A DNA stretch of 7,170 bases from CAYRHS01 sp964424125 (GTDB lineage Bacteria > Actinomycetota > Acidimicrobiia > IMCC26256 > JAOSJL01). The DNA is taken from the NCBI GenBank assembly GCA_964424125.1, contig CAYRHS010000155.1:1-7170 (forward strand). The letters run 5' to 3'. The notes beneath the pieces are model-generated. The model did not search any database. It was not told the origin of the DNA and worked only from the letters and a program-made list of their open reading frames with translations. The translations under genes and the position numbers were made by a program. Below are positions 1 to 6,484 of this stretch, piece by piece; position 1 is the stretch's first letter; every line of letters starts with the position of its first letter.

Positions 1-2360
1 GCTCCGGTGCGCCGTTCTCGATGCCGGGGATGATGGACACGGTCCTCAACCTCGGCCTCAACGACGAGTCGGTGCGCGGCCTCGCACAACAGACCGAGAA
101 CGAACGCTTCACCTGGGACTCCTACCGCCGCTTCGTGCAGATGTACGGCAAGATCGTCCTCGGCGTGGACGGCGACCTGTTCGAGGACGCTCTCGCCGAG
201 CTACGTGATCGGCGCGGCGTCGCCCACGACACGGCGCTCTCCGCCGAGGACCTCTCCGGGCTCGTCGAGACCTTCAAGGAGATCGTGCACGACGAGGCGG
301 GAATCGCGTTCCCTCAGGACCCGGCCGAGCAGCTGCGTCACGCCGTCGAGGCGGTGTTCAGGTCGTGGAACTCGAAGCGCGCGTTCGACTATCGGAAGTT
401 CGAGGGCATCCCCGACGACCTCGGGACCGCGGTCAACGTCCAGGCGATGGTGTTCGGGAACAAGGGCGACGATTCCGGTACCGGGGTTGCCTTCACGCGC
501 GACCCCGCGACGGGCGAGAACGTGCACTACGGCGATTTCCTCACCAACGCACAGGGCGAGGACGTGGTCGCGGGCATCCGTATCACGGAGGACCTCGACG
601 CGCTCGGCCGCCATTTCCCGGCGGTCCACGACCAGCTCTTCGGCGTCATGGAGACGCTCGAGCGCCACTACCGCGACATGTGCGACATCGAGTTCACGAT
701 CGAACAGGGTCGCTTGTTCGTCCTCCAGACGCGCGTGGGAAAACGCACCGCCGCGGCGGCGATGCGGATGGCCACGGAGATGGTCGCCGAAGGCCTGATC
801 GACGAGCGGGAAGCGGTCCGGCGGATCCAGCCCTCGCAGCTCGACCAGCTCCTGCACCCTCAGTTCGACCCGGCCGCCGAGTACGTCGCGCTCACCAAGG
901 GCTTGAACGCTTCGCCTGGTGCGGCGGTGGGACGCGTCTACTTCACGGCCGACGACGCCGAATCGCACGCCTCCGAGAACGGGGAGCGGACGATCCTCGT
1001 CCGACCCGAGACCTCGCCCGACGACCTCCACGGCATGATCGCGGCCGAAGGGATCTTGACCTCGCGCGGCGGGCTGGTCAGCCACGCGGCCGTCGTCGCC
1101 CGCGGGATGGGCAAGCCCGCGATCTGCGGCGCGGACTCGGTCGCCATCGACCTCAAGGCCCGGGAGTTCCGGGTCGGGACGACGGTGGTGCGCGAGGGGG
1201 AGATCATCTCGATCAACGGCACCACCGGAGAGGTGGTGCTGGGTGAGGTCCCGGTGGTGACGCCCGATCCGACGGGGCCCTTCGGCACCGTCCTCGGGTG
1301 GGCAGATCGCTTCCGGCGCCTCGGCGTCCGCACGAACGCCGACCTCCCCGAGGACGCGTCACGGGGGCGACTGTTCGGGGCGGAGGGAATCGGTCTCTGC
1401 CGAACCGAGCACATGTTCCTCGGTGACCGGTTGCCGCTCGTGCAGCGTTTCATCCTCGCCGACGACCCGGCGGAGGAGCAGACTGCCCTCGGCGAGCTCG
1501 AGAAGCTCCAGCGCGCCGACTTCGAGGGGATCCTCGAAGCCATGGACGGGCTCCCGGTCACGGTGCGGCTCCTCGATCCGCCGTTGCATGAGTTCCTGCC
1601 CGACCTCGAGGAGCTGGCCGTGCTCGAGGCCACGACGGGTCTCGACAACGACGGGAAACGTCTCCTGGCAGCGGCACGAAGCTGGCACGAGGCGAACCCG
1701 ATGCTCGGGACCCGTGGCGTGCGGCTGGGGATCATCAAGCCCGGGCTCTACCGAATGCAGGTGAAGGCGCTCCTCGAAGCGGCCGTCGCGCGCAAGCAGG
1801 CAGGCGGCGACCCGAGGGTCGAGATCATGATCCCGCTCGCGGTGGGGAAACCCGAGCTCGAGCTGATGCGGCAGTGGATCGACGAAGAGGCGGAGAAGGT
1901 GTTCGCGCAGGGCGATTCGGTCGACTACCTGTGCGGGACGATGGTGGAGACGCCCCGGGCGGCCATTGCCGCGGGCCCGATCGCCGAGGTCGCGGAGTTC
2001 TTTTCGTTCGGCACGAACGACCTCACCCAGATGTCGTTCGGCTTCTCGCGTGACGACGTCGAGGGCCGAGTCGTCCCGGCGTACCTCGCGGCCAAACTCA
2101 TCGACGTCAGCCCGTTCGAGTCGATCGATCGTGAGGGCGTGGGCGAGCTCGTGCGTTGGGCGGTCGAGCGCGGACGCGCCACCCGCCCCGGCCTGAAGCT
2201 CGGGATCTGCGGCGAGCACGGTGGCGACCCCGAGTCGGTCCACTTCTTCCACGAAGTCGGGCTCGACTACGTCTCCGCGTCGCCGTTCCGCGTCCCGATC
2301 GCGCGGCTCGCGGCTGCGCAAGCGGCACTGGACGAGGAGGGGCCGTCCGGCTCCGCCTAG
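1..2360 (+). CDS. ppdK: Pyruvate, phosphate dikinase, 5'-truncated by window edge
   Basis: PPDK interconverts pyruvate + ATP + Pi and PEP + AMP + PPi in the cytoplasm. The reading frame (codons from base 3) is open at the left edge and begins SGAPFSMPGMMDT, the conserved block after the SVR of the ATP-grasp domain, so the ATG at 21 is internal. About 785 residues are present of a usual ~875-900; about 92 are missing. Counting from that ATG: ATP-grasp residues D222, E224 and Q236 in DIEFTIE...LFVLQTR; swivelling phosphohistidine domain with catalytic His355 in GGLVSHAAVVARGMG; C-terminal PEP/pyruvate TIM barrel with R461 (GLCRTEH), R516 (VRLLDPP), E643 (GTMVETPRA), N666 (FGTNDLTQ) and C730 (GICGEHGG). 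These match the known catalytic set of the clostridial enzyme with a constant offset near 100. The position two residues before His355, usually the regulatory Thr, is Val. The TAG stop shares CTAG with the convergent minus-strand gene remnant. Confidence 0.97.
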   Translation, partial: SGAPFSMPGMMDTVLNLGLNDESVRGLAQQTENERFTWDSYRRFVQMYGKIVLGVDGDLFEDALAELRDRRGVAHDTALSAEDLSGLVETFKEIVHDEAGIAFPQDPAEQLRHAVEAVFRSWNSKRAFDYRKFEGIPDDLGTAVNVQAMVFGNKGDDSGTGVAFTRDPATGENVHYGDFLTNAQGEDVVAGIRITEDLDALGRHFPAVHDQLFGVMETLERHYRDMCDIEFTIEQGRLFVLQTRVGKRTAAAAMRMATEMVAEGLIDEREAVRRIQPSQLDQLLHPQFDPAAEYVALTKGLNASPGAAVGRVYFTADDAESHASENGERTILVRPETSPDDLHGMIAAEGILTSRGGLVSHAAVVARGMGKPAICGADSVAIDLKAREFRVGTTVVREGEIISINGTTGEVVLGEVPVVTPDPTGPFGTVLGWADRFRRLGVRTNADLPEDASRGRLFGAEGIGLCRTEHMFLGDRLPLVQRFILADDPAEEQTALGELEKLQRADFEGILEAMDGLPVTVRLLDPPLHEFLPDLEELAVLEATTGLDNDGKRLLAAARSWHEANPMLGTRGVRLGIIKPGLYRMQVKALLEAAVARKQAGGDPRVEIMIPLAVGKPELELMRQWIDEEAEKVFAQGDSVDYLCGTMVETPRAAIAAGPIAEVAEFFSFGTNDLTQMSFGFSRDDVEGRVVPAYLAAKLIDVSPFESIDREGVGELVRWAVERGRATRPGLKLGICGEHGGDPESVHFFHEVGLDYVSASPFRVPIARLAAAQAALDEEGPSGSA
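2357..2360. other. Shared stop-codon palindrome (CTAG) of two convergent genes
   Basis: The plus-strand TAG ending ppdK is 2358-2360. The minus-strand TAG ending the regulator remnant is 2357-2359. Both lie within one palindromic CTAG, itself inside CCTAGG at 2356-2361, so the two genes overlap tail to tail by four bases with no room for a terminator. The minus-strand stop belongs to the frame that carries regulator-like sequence upstream of it, which supports that frame rather than the long antisense frame continuing through ppdK. Confidence 0.7.
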
Positions 2361-2864
2361 GCACGAGATGCCGCCGTCGCGAGCTCGGCCCGCGCCGCGG
2401 TCTGGAACACCGGAGCATTGAGGCGAGCCGAGATCCGGGAAGCTGCCGCGAAGTGCGTGCCGGCGAGCTCGCCGTCGCCGATCACGGTGGCGCATTTCGC
2501 CCAGGGCGTGGTCGATCGGGCCGTAGGTGCCTGTGCCGAACCAGCTCATCCGGCCTCCGCACGGGGCGAGCCGCTCGTACACCCTCCGTGAGCGGTCGCC
2601 GTCGCCGATCGCGGCGACAGATCGAGCGAGTACGTACATCGCCGCGGTCCACACGAGGTCACGGGGAAGCTGGCCGAAGTCGTCGGCTGCGAGGCGATGG
2701 AACTCCTCTCGCACTCGTGGAGCGTCACCGGCTTCCGCTGCTATCCAAGCCATCGCCGCGTGCCAGGCGGGCGTGAAATCGAGGCCACGGCATCGCGGAA
2801 ATAGTTCCCGAACAAGCCGCTGACCTGCGAGAACGCGGAGCGTGAATTCGCCGTGGCTGCGCAC
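2357..2864 (-). pseudogene. C-terminal remnant of a LuxR/adenylate-cyclase-type TPR regulator, frameshifted
   Basis: Read on the minus strand from GTG 2864, residues 1-124 (to about 2493) show paired-helix TPR-like sequence, with WHAAMAWIAAEAGD, FGQLPRDLVWTAAMYVLA, RRVYERLAP and TGTYGPIDHALGEM in order. From memory, this is the order found near the C terminus of large multidomain ATPase/LuxR or guanylate-cyclase-like regulators. The frame then degenerates into Arg-rich sequence, but the next frame picks up the family pattern at once (ATVIGDGELAGTHFAAASRI..., 44 codons) and ends in TAG at 2359-2357. One extra base near 2492-2498 (ATG[C]GCCACC) explains this: 508 bases = 169 codons + 1. The large N-terminal part expected of such proteins (usually several hundred residues) is absent; TPR similarity runs up to the GTG and stops near the divergent CAP gene, 20 bases away. 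Codons are less GC-biased than in the neighbours (ATA, AAT, GCT, CGA, TCT), fitting transfer or relaxed selection. A weak AGGGA precedes the GTG. A sequencing error at the indel cannot be excluded. Confidence 0.72.
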
Positions 2865-2872
2865 GGGTTCCC

Positions 2873-2878
2873 TACTGT
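2873..2878 (+). promoter_or_regulatory. Leaderless-type -10 box for the CAP lipoprotein gene
   Basis: TACTGT fits the actinobacterial TANNNT -10 consensus and is followed by exactly six bases and then ATG 2885. This predicts that transcription starts on the A of the start codon. There is no purine-rich ribosome binding site in front of the ATG, and no good -35 hexamer about 17 bases upstream. Confidence 0.5.
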
Positions 2879-2884
2879 CTGCGG

Positions 2885-3373
2885 ATGCAGCGAGTATCCC
2901 GTCCGCTGTTCGCCGCGGTCGTCGCCGCCCTGCTCCTGAGCGCGTGCCTCCCGCTGAAGCCGTTGCCCCCGCTGAGCTCCCCGCTCGCCGAGGACCACTA
3001 CACGCTCGAGATCACCTCCCAGATCCAGAAGCAACGGGCCGCGTACGGCCGGCCGTTCTACGCCTGGTACCAGACGCTCGGGGGGCTCGCGCAGGAGTGG
3101 GCGGGCGGGAACGCATACTTCGGGATCCTGACCCACCGGGACCTCCGGGGAGTCTTGGCGAACCCTGAGTACGGGAACCTCTACTCGTCTCTGGGTGAGG
3201 TGATCCTGCGCGTGCCGAAGTCGTACAGCGCGGCCCAGGCGGTCGCCATCTGGATGGCGTCCCCGTCCCACCGCTCGAAGATCCTCTCGTCGACCTACAC
3301 GGGGATGGGCGTCGGCGTCGACGACAGCGGCGGCTACTGGTACGTCGTCGTCAACTTCGGTCGCCTGCGCTAG
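2885..3373 (+). CDS. CAP/SCP-domain (CAP superfamily) lipoprotein
   Basis: A 162-residue secreted lipoprotein. Residues 1-20 form a short signal peptide (MQRVSRP, then a hydrophobic stretch) ending in the lipobox LLLSAC with lipidation Cys21. A Pro/Leu-rich spacer (22-34) leads into a CAP/SCP domain: helix with ITSQIQKQRAAYG (43-55), LAQEW (68-72), LTHRDL with His84, LGEVI with Glu105 (the position of the GEN motif), AVAIWMASPSHRSKIL with His129 (119-134), and the closing YTGMGVGV...YWYVVVNFG (138-159). His84, Glu105 and His129 are plausible members of the CAP cavity His/Glu set. Bacterial CAP proteins have mostly unknown roles, so the substrate or partner cannot be given. No Shine-Dalgarno is present, and the ATG follows a -10-like hexamer by six bases, so the message is probably leaderless. 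It starts 20 bases from the divergent regulator remnant and ends 37 bases before dgt. Confidence 0.88.
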   Translation: MQRVSRPLFAAVVAALLLSACLPLKPLPPLSSPLAEDHYTLEITSQIQKQRAAYGRPFYAWYQTLGGLAQEWAGGNAYFGILTHRDLRGVLANPEYGNLYSSLGEVILRVPKSYSAAQAVAIWMASPSHRSKILSSTYTGMGVGVDDSGGYWYVVVNFGRLR

Positions 3374-3395
3374 CGGCATTCTCGTCACACACGGT

Positions 3396-3404
3396 TGATA
3401 CGGT
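3396..3404 (+). promoter_or_regulatory. Extended -10 promoter (leaderless type) for dgt
   Basis: TGATACGGT reads as an extended -10 (TG-N-TANNNT), with the hexamer TACGGT at 3399-3404 followed by exactly six bases and then GTG 3411. This would start the transcript at the start codon. It lies in the 37-base gap after the CAP gene, where no ribosome binding site and no terminator hairpin are visible. dgt may therefore have its own promoter rather than depending on read-through. Confidence 0.55.
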
Positions 3405-3410
3405 CGTCTC

Positions 3411-4535
3411 GTGACCGAGATCGAGACGCTGCGAACGATCCCGGGGGTCGCACCCGATGGTGCCGAGCGGGGCATCGTCCGAGCGCACGAGGCGGTCGAC
3501 GCCTTCGTCGGCGCCCCGGCGATCGGCCGCGAGGAACGGGAGGCCGTGCTCGACGGCGAGCTCGCACCCGGAGCCACCCGTCCCCACGGCGCCGGGATTC
3601 GGGCGCGATCCGAGATGCCCGATCCGTACCGCACGTGCTTCGAGCGCGACCTCGATCGTGTGAAGCACTCGCGCCCGTGGCGCCGCCTCGCGGGGAAGTG
3701 CCAGGTCTTTGTCGCCCCCGAGGACGATCACCTTCGCACGCGGATGACCCACGCCATCGAGGTCGCGCAGATCGCGGTGGGCATCGCCCGTCCGATCGGT
3801 CTGAACCTGCCGCTCGTCGAGGCGATCGCGCTCGCACACGACTGCGGTCACGGGCCGGCCGGCCATGCGAGCGAGGAGGCGTTCTCCCCCTATCTCCCCG
3901 ACGGAGGTTACGACCACGCCGTGTACGGAGCGGACGTGACCCTGGCGGGACTGAACCTGTGCGCCGAGACGCTCGACGGGGTCCGGAACCACTCCTGGAG
4001 ACGGCCACCGCCGGCGACGCCCGAGGGAGAGGTCGTCGCCTGGGCGGACCGGATCGCCTACGTCTGCCACGATTTCGAGGACGCCTGTCGCGCCGGCATC
4101 CTCGCCCCGGACGACTTGCCCGCGGACGTCGCCGACGTCGTGGGCCGACGCCGCTCCGAGCAGCTGGACACCTTCGTGCTCGCGGTCCTCGGCGCCGTCG
4201 ATCGATCCGGCCGTGTCGGCATGACCGAGCCGGTCGCGGGCGCGCTCCGAGCGTTCCGCGAGTTCAACTTCGAACGGATCTACCTCCGCCCCGCTGCCCG
4301 TCGGCAGGCGAGTCGAGTCATCGCGCTGCTGCGAGGGCTGGTCGACCAGTTCATCGACGCACCGGCTCGGCTCCCCGACATCGCATCCGGTGAGATCCAG
4401 GCGCCCGAGGCCGGGTCGGCGGCAGCCACCGCGCTGGCCGTGCGCTACGCGAGCGGGATGACCGATCGCTTCGCCCTGAGCCTCGGCGTCGAGCTCCTGG
4501 GCTGGCCGCCTGAAGACCTGCCCCGAGGCGTGTGA
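3411..4535 (+). CDS. dgt: Deoxyguanosinetriphosphate triphosphohydrolase-like HD-domain protein
   Basis: Family members hydrolyse dGTP or other dNTPs to the deoxynucleoside and triphosphate, controlling dNTP pools in the cytoplasm. The 374-residue product has PYRTCFERDLDRVKHSRPWRRL (residues ~72-93), equivalent to the family's RDRDRIIHSxxFRRL block, then QVFVAPEDDHLRTRMTH with metal ligand His114, LAHDCGHGPAGHASEEAF with the His143-Asp144 pair, His147 and His152, and WADRIAYVCHDFEDA with Asp213. The H...HD...D metal site is therefore complete. The family's usual GHTPFGH reads GHGPAGH here, so the loop beside the active site is altered. About 37 N-terminal residues precede the part that resembles the usual N terminus. 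GTG 3411 was chosen because it sits six bases after an extended -10 and no internal start has a better signal. dnaG follows after 47 bases. Which dNTP is used cannot be told from sequence. Confidence 0.93.
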   Translation: MTEIETLRTIPGVAPDGAERGIVRAHEAVDAFVGAPAIGREEREAVLDGELAPGATRPHGAGIRARSEMPDPYRTCFERDLDRVKHSRPWRRLAGKCQVFVAPEDDHLRTRMTHAIEVAQIAVGIARPIGLNLPLVEAIALAHDCGHGPAGHASEEAFSPYLPDGGYDHAVYGADVTLAGLNLCAETLDGVRNHSWRRPPPATPEGEVVAWADRIAYVCHDFEDACRAGILAPDDLPADVADVVGRRRSEQLDTFVLAVLGAVDRSGRVGMTEPVAGALRAFREFNFERIYLRPAARRQASRVIALLRGLVDQFIDAPARLPDIASGEIQAPEAGSAAATALAVRYASGMTDRFALSLGVELLGWPPEDLPRGV

Positions 4536-4570
4536 GGGAGATCGGCGGTCCGGGACGGGCACCCGGCACG

Positions 4571-4576
4571 TAATCT
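4571..4576 (+). promoter_or_regulatory. Leaderless-type -10 box for dnaG
   Basis: TAATCT (TANNNT) is followed by exactly six bases and GTG 4583. No Shine-Dalgarno lies in front of the GTG; the nearest purine run (GAGGGAG, 4534-4540) is over 40 bases away. A short inverted repeat (CCGGG 4550-4554 and CCCGG 4562-4566) falls where a -35 would be and has no T tract, so it is not a terminator. Confidence 0.55.
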
Positions 4577-4582
4577 GCGCCC

Positions 4583-6466
4583 GTGGCCATCCCCGACGAG
4601 GACGTCGCCCGGGTCAAGGACGCGACCGATCTGGTCGCGCTCGTCGGCGAGCACGTCGCCCTTCGCCGCAGCGGTCGGCGCTTCGTCGGGCTCTGCCCGT
4701 TCCACGCCGAGAAGACGCCGTCGTTCTCGGTGAATCCCGACCTCGGCTTCTACTACTGCTTCGGTTGCCAGGCGAGCGGCGACGCCATCACCTTCGTGCG
4801 TGAGGTCGAGGGCCTCGACTTCACCGAGGCGGTCGAGCACCTCGCGGGGCGCGCGGGGGTCACGATTCGGACGGAAGGCGGGGCGGGATCCGCGGATCGG
4901 CGCCGCCGCGATCGACTCGTGGACGCGGTCGCGGCTGCGGTACGCGCCTACCACGACCTGCTCATGTCCTCCGACGAGGCGGGGGGAGCGCGCCGGTACC
5001 TGCGGAGCCGGGGGTTCGACGGCGACGCCGCGCGCGAGTTCGAGCTCGGGTGGGCACCCGACGGGTGGGACTGGCTGAGTCTCCGGCTCCAGCAGCAGGG
5101 GATCGGCCGCGACGACCTCGTGGGCGCGGGCCTGGCGTTCGTCAACCGGGCGAACCGTCTCCAGGACCAGCTCCGCGGCCGACTGCTGTTCCCGATCCAC
5201 GACCGTGACGGCAGACCGGTCGGCTTCGGCGGACGGATCCTCGAAGGCGACGGCCCCAAGTACAAGAACACCGCCGACACGCCGATCTACCACAAGAGCC
5301 GGCTGCTCTACGGCCTGCATCGGGCCAAGGCCGAGATCGTCTCCCGCGACGAGGCGGTCGTGTGCGAGGGGTACACGGACGTCATGGCGCTCCATCTCGC
5401 GGGGGTGACGAACGCGGTCGCGACCTGCGGCACAGCGTTCGCCGACGACCACCTCCGGATCCTCGAGAAGCTCACTCCCAACATCGTGCTCGCCTACGAC
5501 GCCGACGCCGCGGGGCAGGCTGCGGCGGAGCGCTGCTACCACTGGGAACGGGAACACGAGGTTCGGTTCCGCGTCGCCAACCTCCCCGTCGGCAGCGACC
5601 CTGCGGACCTCTGGCGGGACGATCCCGGCGCACTCGATCGCGTCGTGCGTGATGCGATGCCGTTGCTGGAGTTCCGCATCGAGCGTCGCCTTCGGGCGGC
5701 CGACACGTCGTCGATCGAAGCTCGCGCTCACTCCGCCGACGCAGTCGCGGTGCTCGTCGCCCAGCACCCCGACGATCTCGTCCGCGATCAGTATGCGGTG
5801 CGGCTCTCGGAGCGTCTGGACATCGACGTCGACCGGCTGCGCTCGGCGATCGACCGACACCGGTCGGGTGGCCGGAGGCTCGCACCCCCGCGACCCGACC
5901 CGGTGCCGCCCCCTGCCCCGAGCCCGGTCGAGAAGGTCGAGCTGGAGGCGCTCCGCTGGGCGGTGCACGAGCCGGAGCTCGTCGCCGACCTGCTCGCGGA
6001 GCCCCTCTTCAAGAGCTCGCAAGGAGCGGCGGCGTTCCGAGCGCTGGCGAACGCGGCGACCTTCGACGAAGCGGTCGCGGCAGCCGACGACGCGACGCGA
6101 CGGCTGCTGCTGCGACTCGCGGTGGAGGAGCCGGAGCGTCCCGCCGACGACGAGGACGAGGGCCAGGAAGCCCGATCGGACGGCTCTGGCACGCCCATCG
6201 CGGTGTTGCGAGCCGAGTTGGAGTCGCACGCACCCGATCGCACCGACGTCGCGCACTCGCCCCGCCGGATCGCCCGCGAGGTCGTTGCTCACCTCGTCGA
6301 AGACCGTGCTCGCGGCAACCTGGATCGGCTGACGGCGGAGGACCCGGAGGGGGCAGGTGCCCTCAAGCATGCGCTCGACGACCTCGACGCGGCGCGTGGA
6401 CGCGAAGACGAGACCGAGCGCGAGCGGCTCGTCAAGCAGTTGCTATCGTGGGTCACCGCGGGCTGA
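4583..6466 (+). CDS. dnaG: DNA primase DnaG
   Basis: Synthesises RNA primers for lagging-strand and origin replication and works with the replicative helicase DnaB. The 627 residues (usual range about 580-640) hold three expected parts. The N-terminal CHC2 zinc finger has ligands C38, H41, C59 and C62 in LCPFHAEKTPSFSV...YYCFGCQASGDAITF. The RNA polymerase core has RGRLLFPIHDRDGRPVGFGGR and YKNTADTPIYHKSRLLYG, and a TOPRIM fold with E262 (VVCEGYTDVMALH) and the metal-binding D306 and D308 (AYDADAAGQAA). After a Pro-rich linker (residues ~433-450) comes a poorly conserved helical C-terminal domain (~450-627), presumably the helicase-binding part, with an acidic patch (PADDEDEGQE) near 515-525. 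GTG 4583 gives the standard N terminus (IPDEDVARVKDATDLVALV) and is preceded by a leaderless-type -10. It starts 47 bases after dgt and ends 18 bases before rpoD. Confidence 0.98.
   Translation: MAIPDEDVARVKDATDLVALVGEHVALRRSGRRFVGLCPFHAEKTPSFSVNPDLGFYYCFGCQASGDAITFVREVEGLDFTEAVEHLAGRAGVTIRTEGGAGSADRRRRDRLVDAVAAAVRAYHDLLMSSDEAGGARRYLRSRGFDGDAAREFELGWAPDGWDWLSLRLQQQGIGRDDLVGAGLAFVNRANRLQDQLRGRLLFPIHDRDGRPVGFGGRILEGDGPKYKNTADTPIYHKSRLLYGLHRAKAEIVSRDEAVVCEGYTDVMALHLAGVTNAVATCGTAFADDHLRILEKLTPNIVLAYDADAAGQAAAERCYHWEREHEVRFRVANLPVGSDPADLWRDDPGALDRVVRDAMPLLEFRIERRLRAADTSSIEARAHSADAVAVLVAQHPDDLVRDQYAVRLSERLDIDVDRLRSAIDRHRSGGRRLAPPRPDPVPPPAPSPVEKVELEALRWAVHEPELVADLLAEPLFKSSQGAAAFRALANAATFDEAVAAADDATRRLLLRLAVEEPERPADDEDEGQEARSDGSGTPIAVLRAELESHAPDRTDVAHSPRRIAREVVAHLVEDRARGNLDRLTAEDPEGAGALKHALDDLDAARGREDETERERLVKQLLSWVTAG
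6441..6449 (+). promoter_or_regulatory. Possible internal extended -10 promoter for rpoD
   Basis: TGCTATCGT within the last codons of dnaG matches TG-N-TANNNT. Transcription would start near 6456, giving about 29 bases of leader that contain the rpoD ribosome binding site. In other bacteria rpoD often has an extra promoter inside dnaG, which makes the idea reasonable. No -35 is visible and the match could be chance. Confidence 0.3.
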
Positions 6467-6472
6467 CGAGAC

Positions 6473-6478
6473 GAGGAG
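6473..6478 (+). promoter_or_regulatory. Ribosome binding site fixing the TTG start of rpoD
   Basis: GAGGAG lies six bases before TTG 6485 in the 18-base dnaG-rpoD gap. It is the only clear Shine-Dalgarno in the window. It selects an otherwise weak TTG, since no ATG or GTG gives a sensible N terminus here. Confidence 0.75.
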
Positions 6479-6484
6479 CGCGGG

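Noticed and set aside
2485..2500. Programmed frameshift in the minus-strand gene
   Set aside because: No slippery heptamer or downstream structure is evident, and the gene also lacks its N-terminal part, so decay or sequencing error is simpler.
2361..2540. A small plus-strand gene or RNA between ppdK and the CAP gene
   Set aside because: Plus-strand frames here are Arg/Ser-rich with no RBS or family match; the minus-strand remnant explains the region better.
1359..2864. Minus-strand open frame of about 501 codons spanning the ppdK 3' half and the following region
   Set aside because: Only the first ~124 codons (2864 to ~2493) look like protein; the rest is Arg-rich antisense of ppdK. The real continuation is in the next frame and stops at 2357.
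2741..3634. Minus-strand open frame opposite the CAP gene
   Set aside because: It covers the CAP lipoprotein and parts of two other genes in antisense, and has no recognisable motif or plausible start.
3351..4562. Minus-strand 403-codon frame opposite dgt
   Set aside because: Antisense shadow of dgt with low-complexity composition; the plus strand carries a complete HD-domain enzyme.
4550..4566. Short inverted repeat CCGGG / CCCGG upstream of dnaG as a terminator
   Set aside because: Five-base stem with no T tract, expected often in GC-rich DNA; it may overlap the -35 region but there is no evidence that it is an operator.
4445..6370. Minus-strand open frame of 641 codons opposite dnaG
   Set aside because: Typical GC-rich antisense shadow: no recognisable domain, Arg/Val/Asp-rich composition, and exactly opposite a well-conserved primase.
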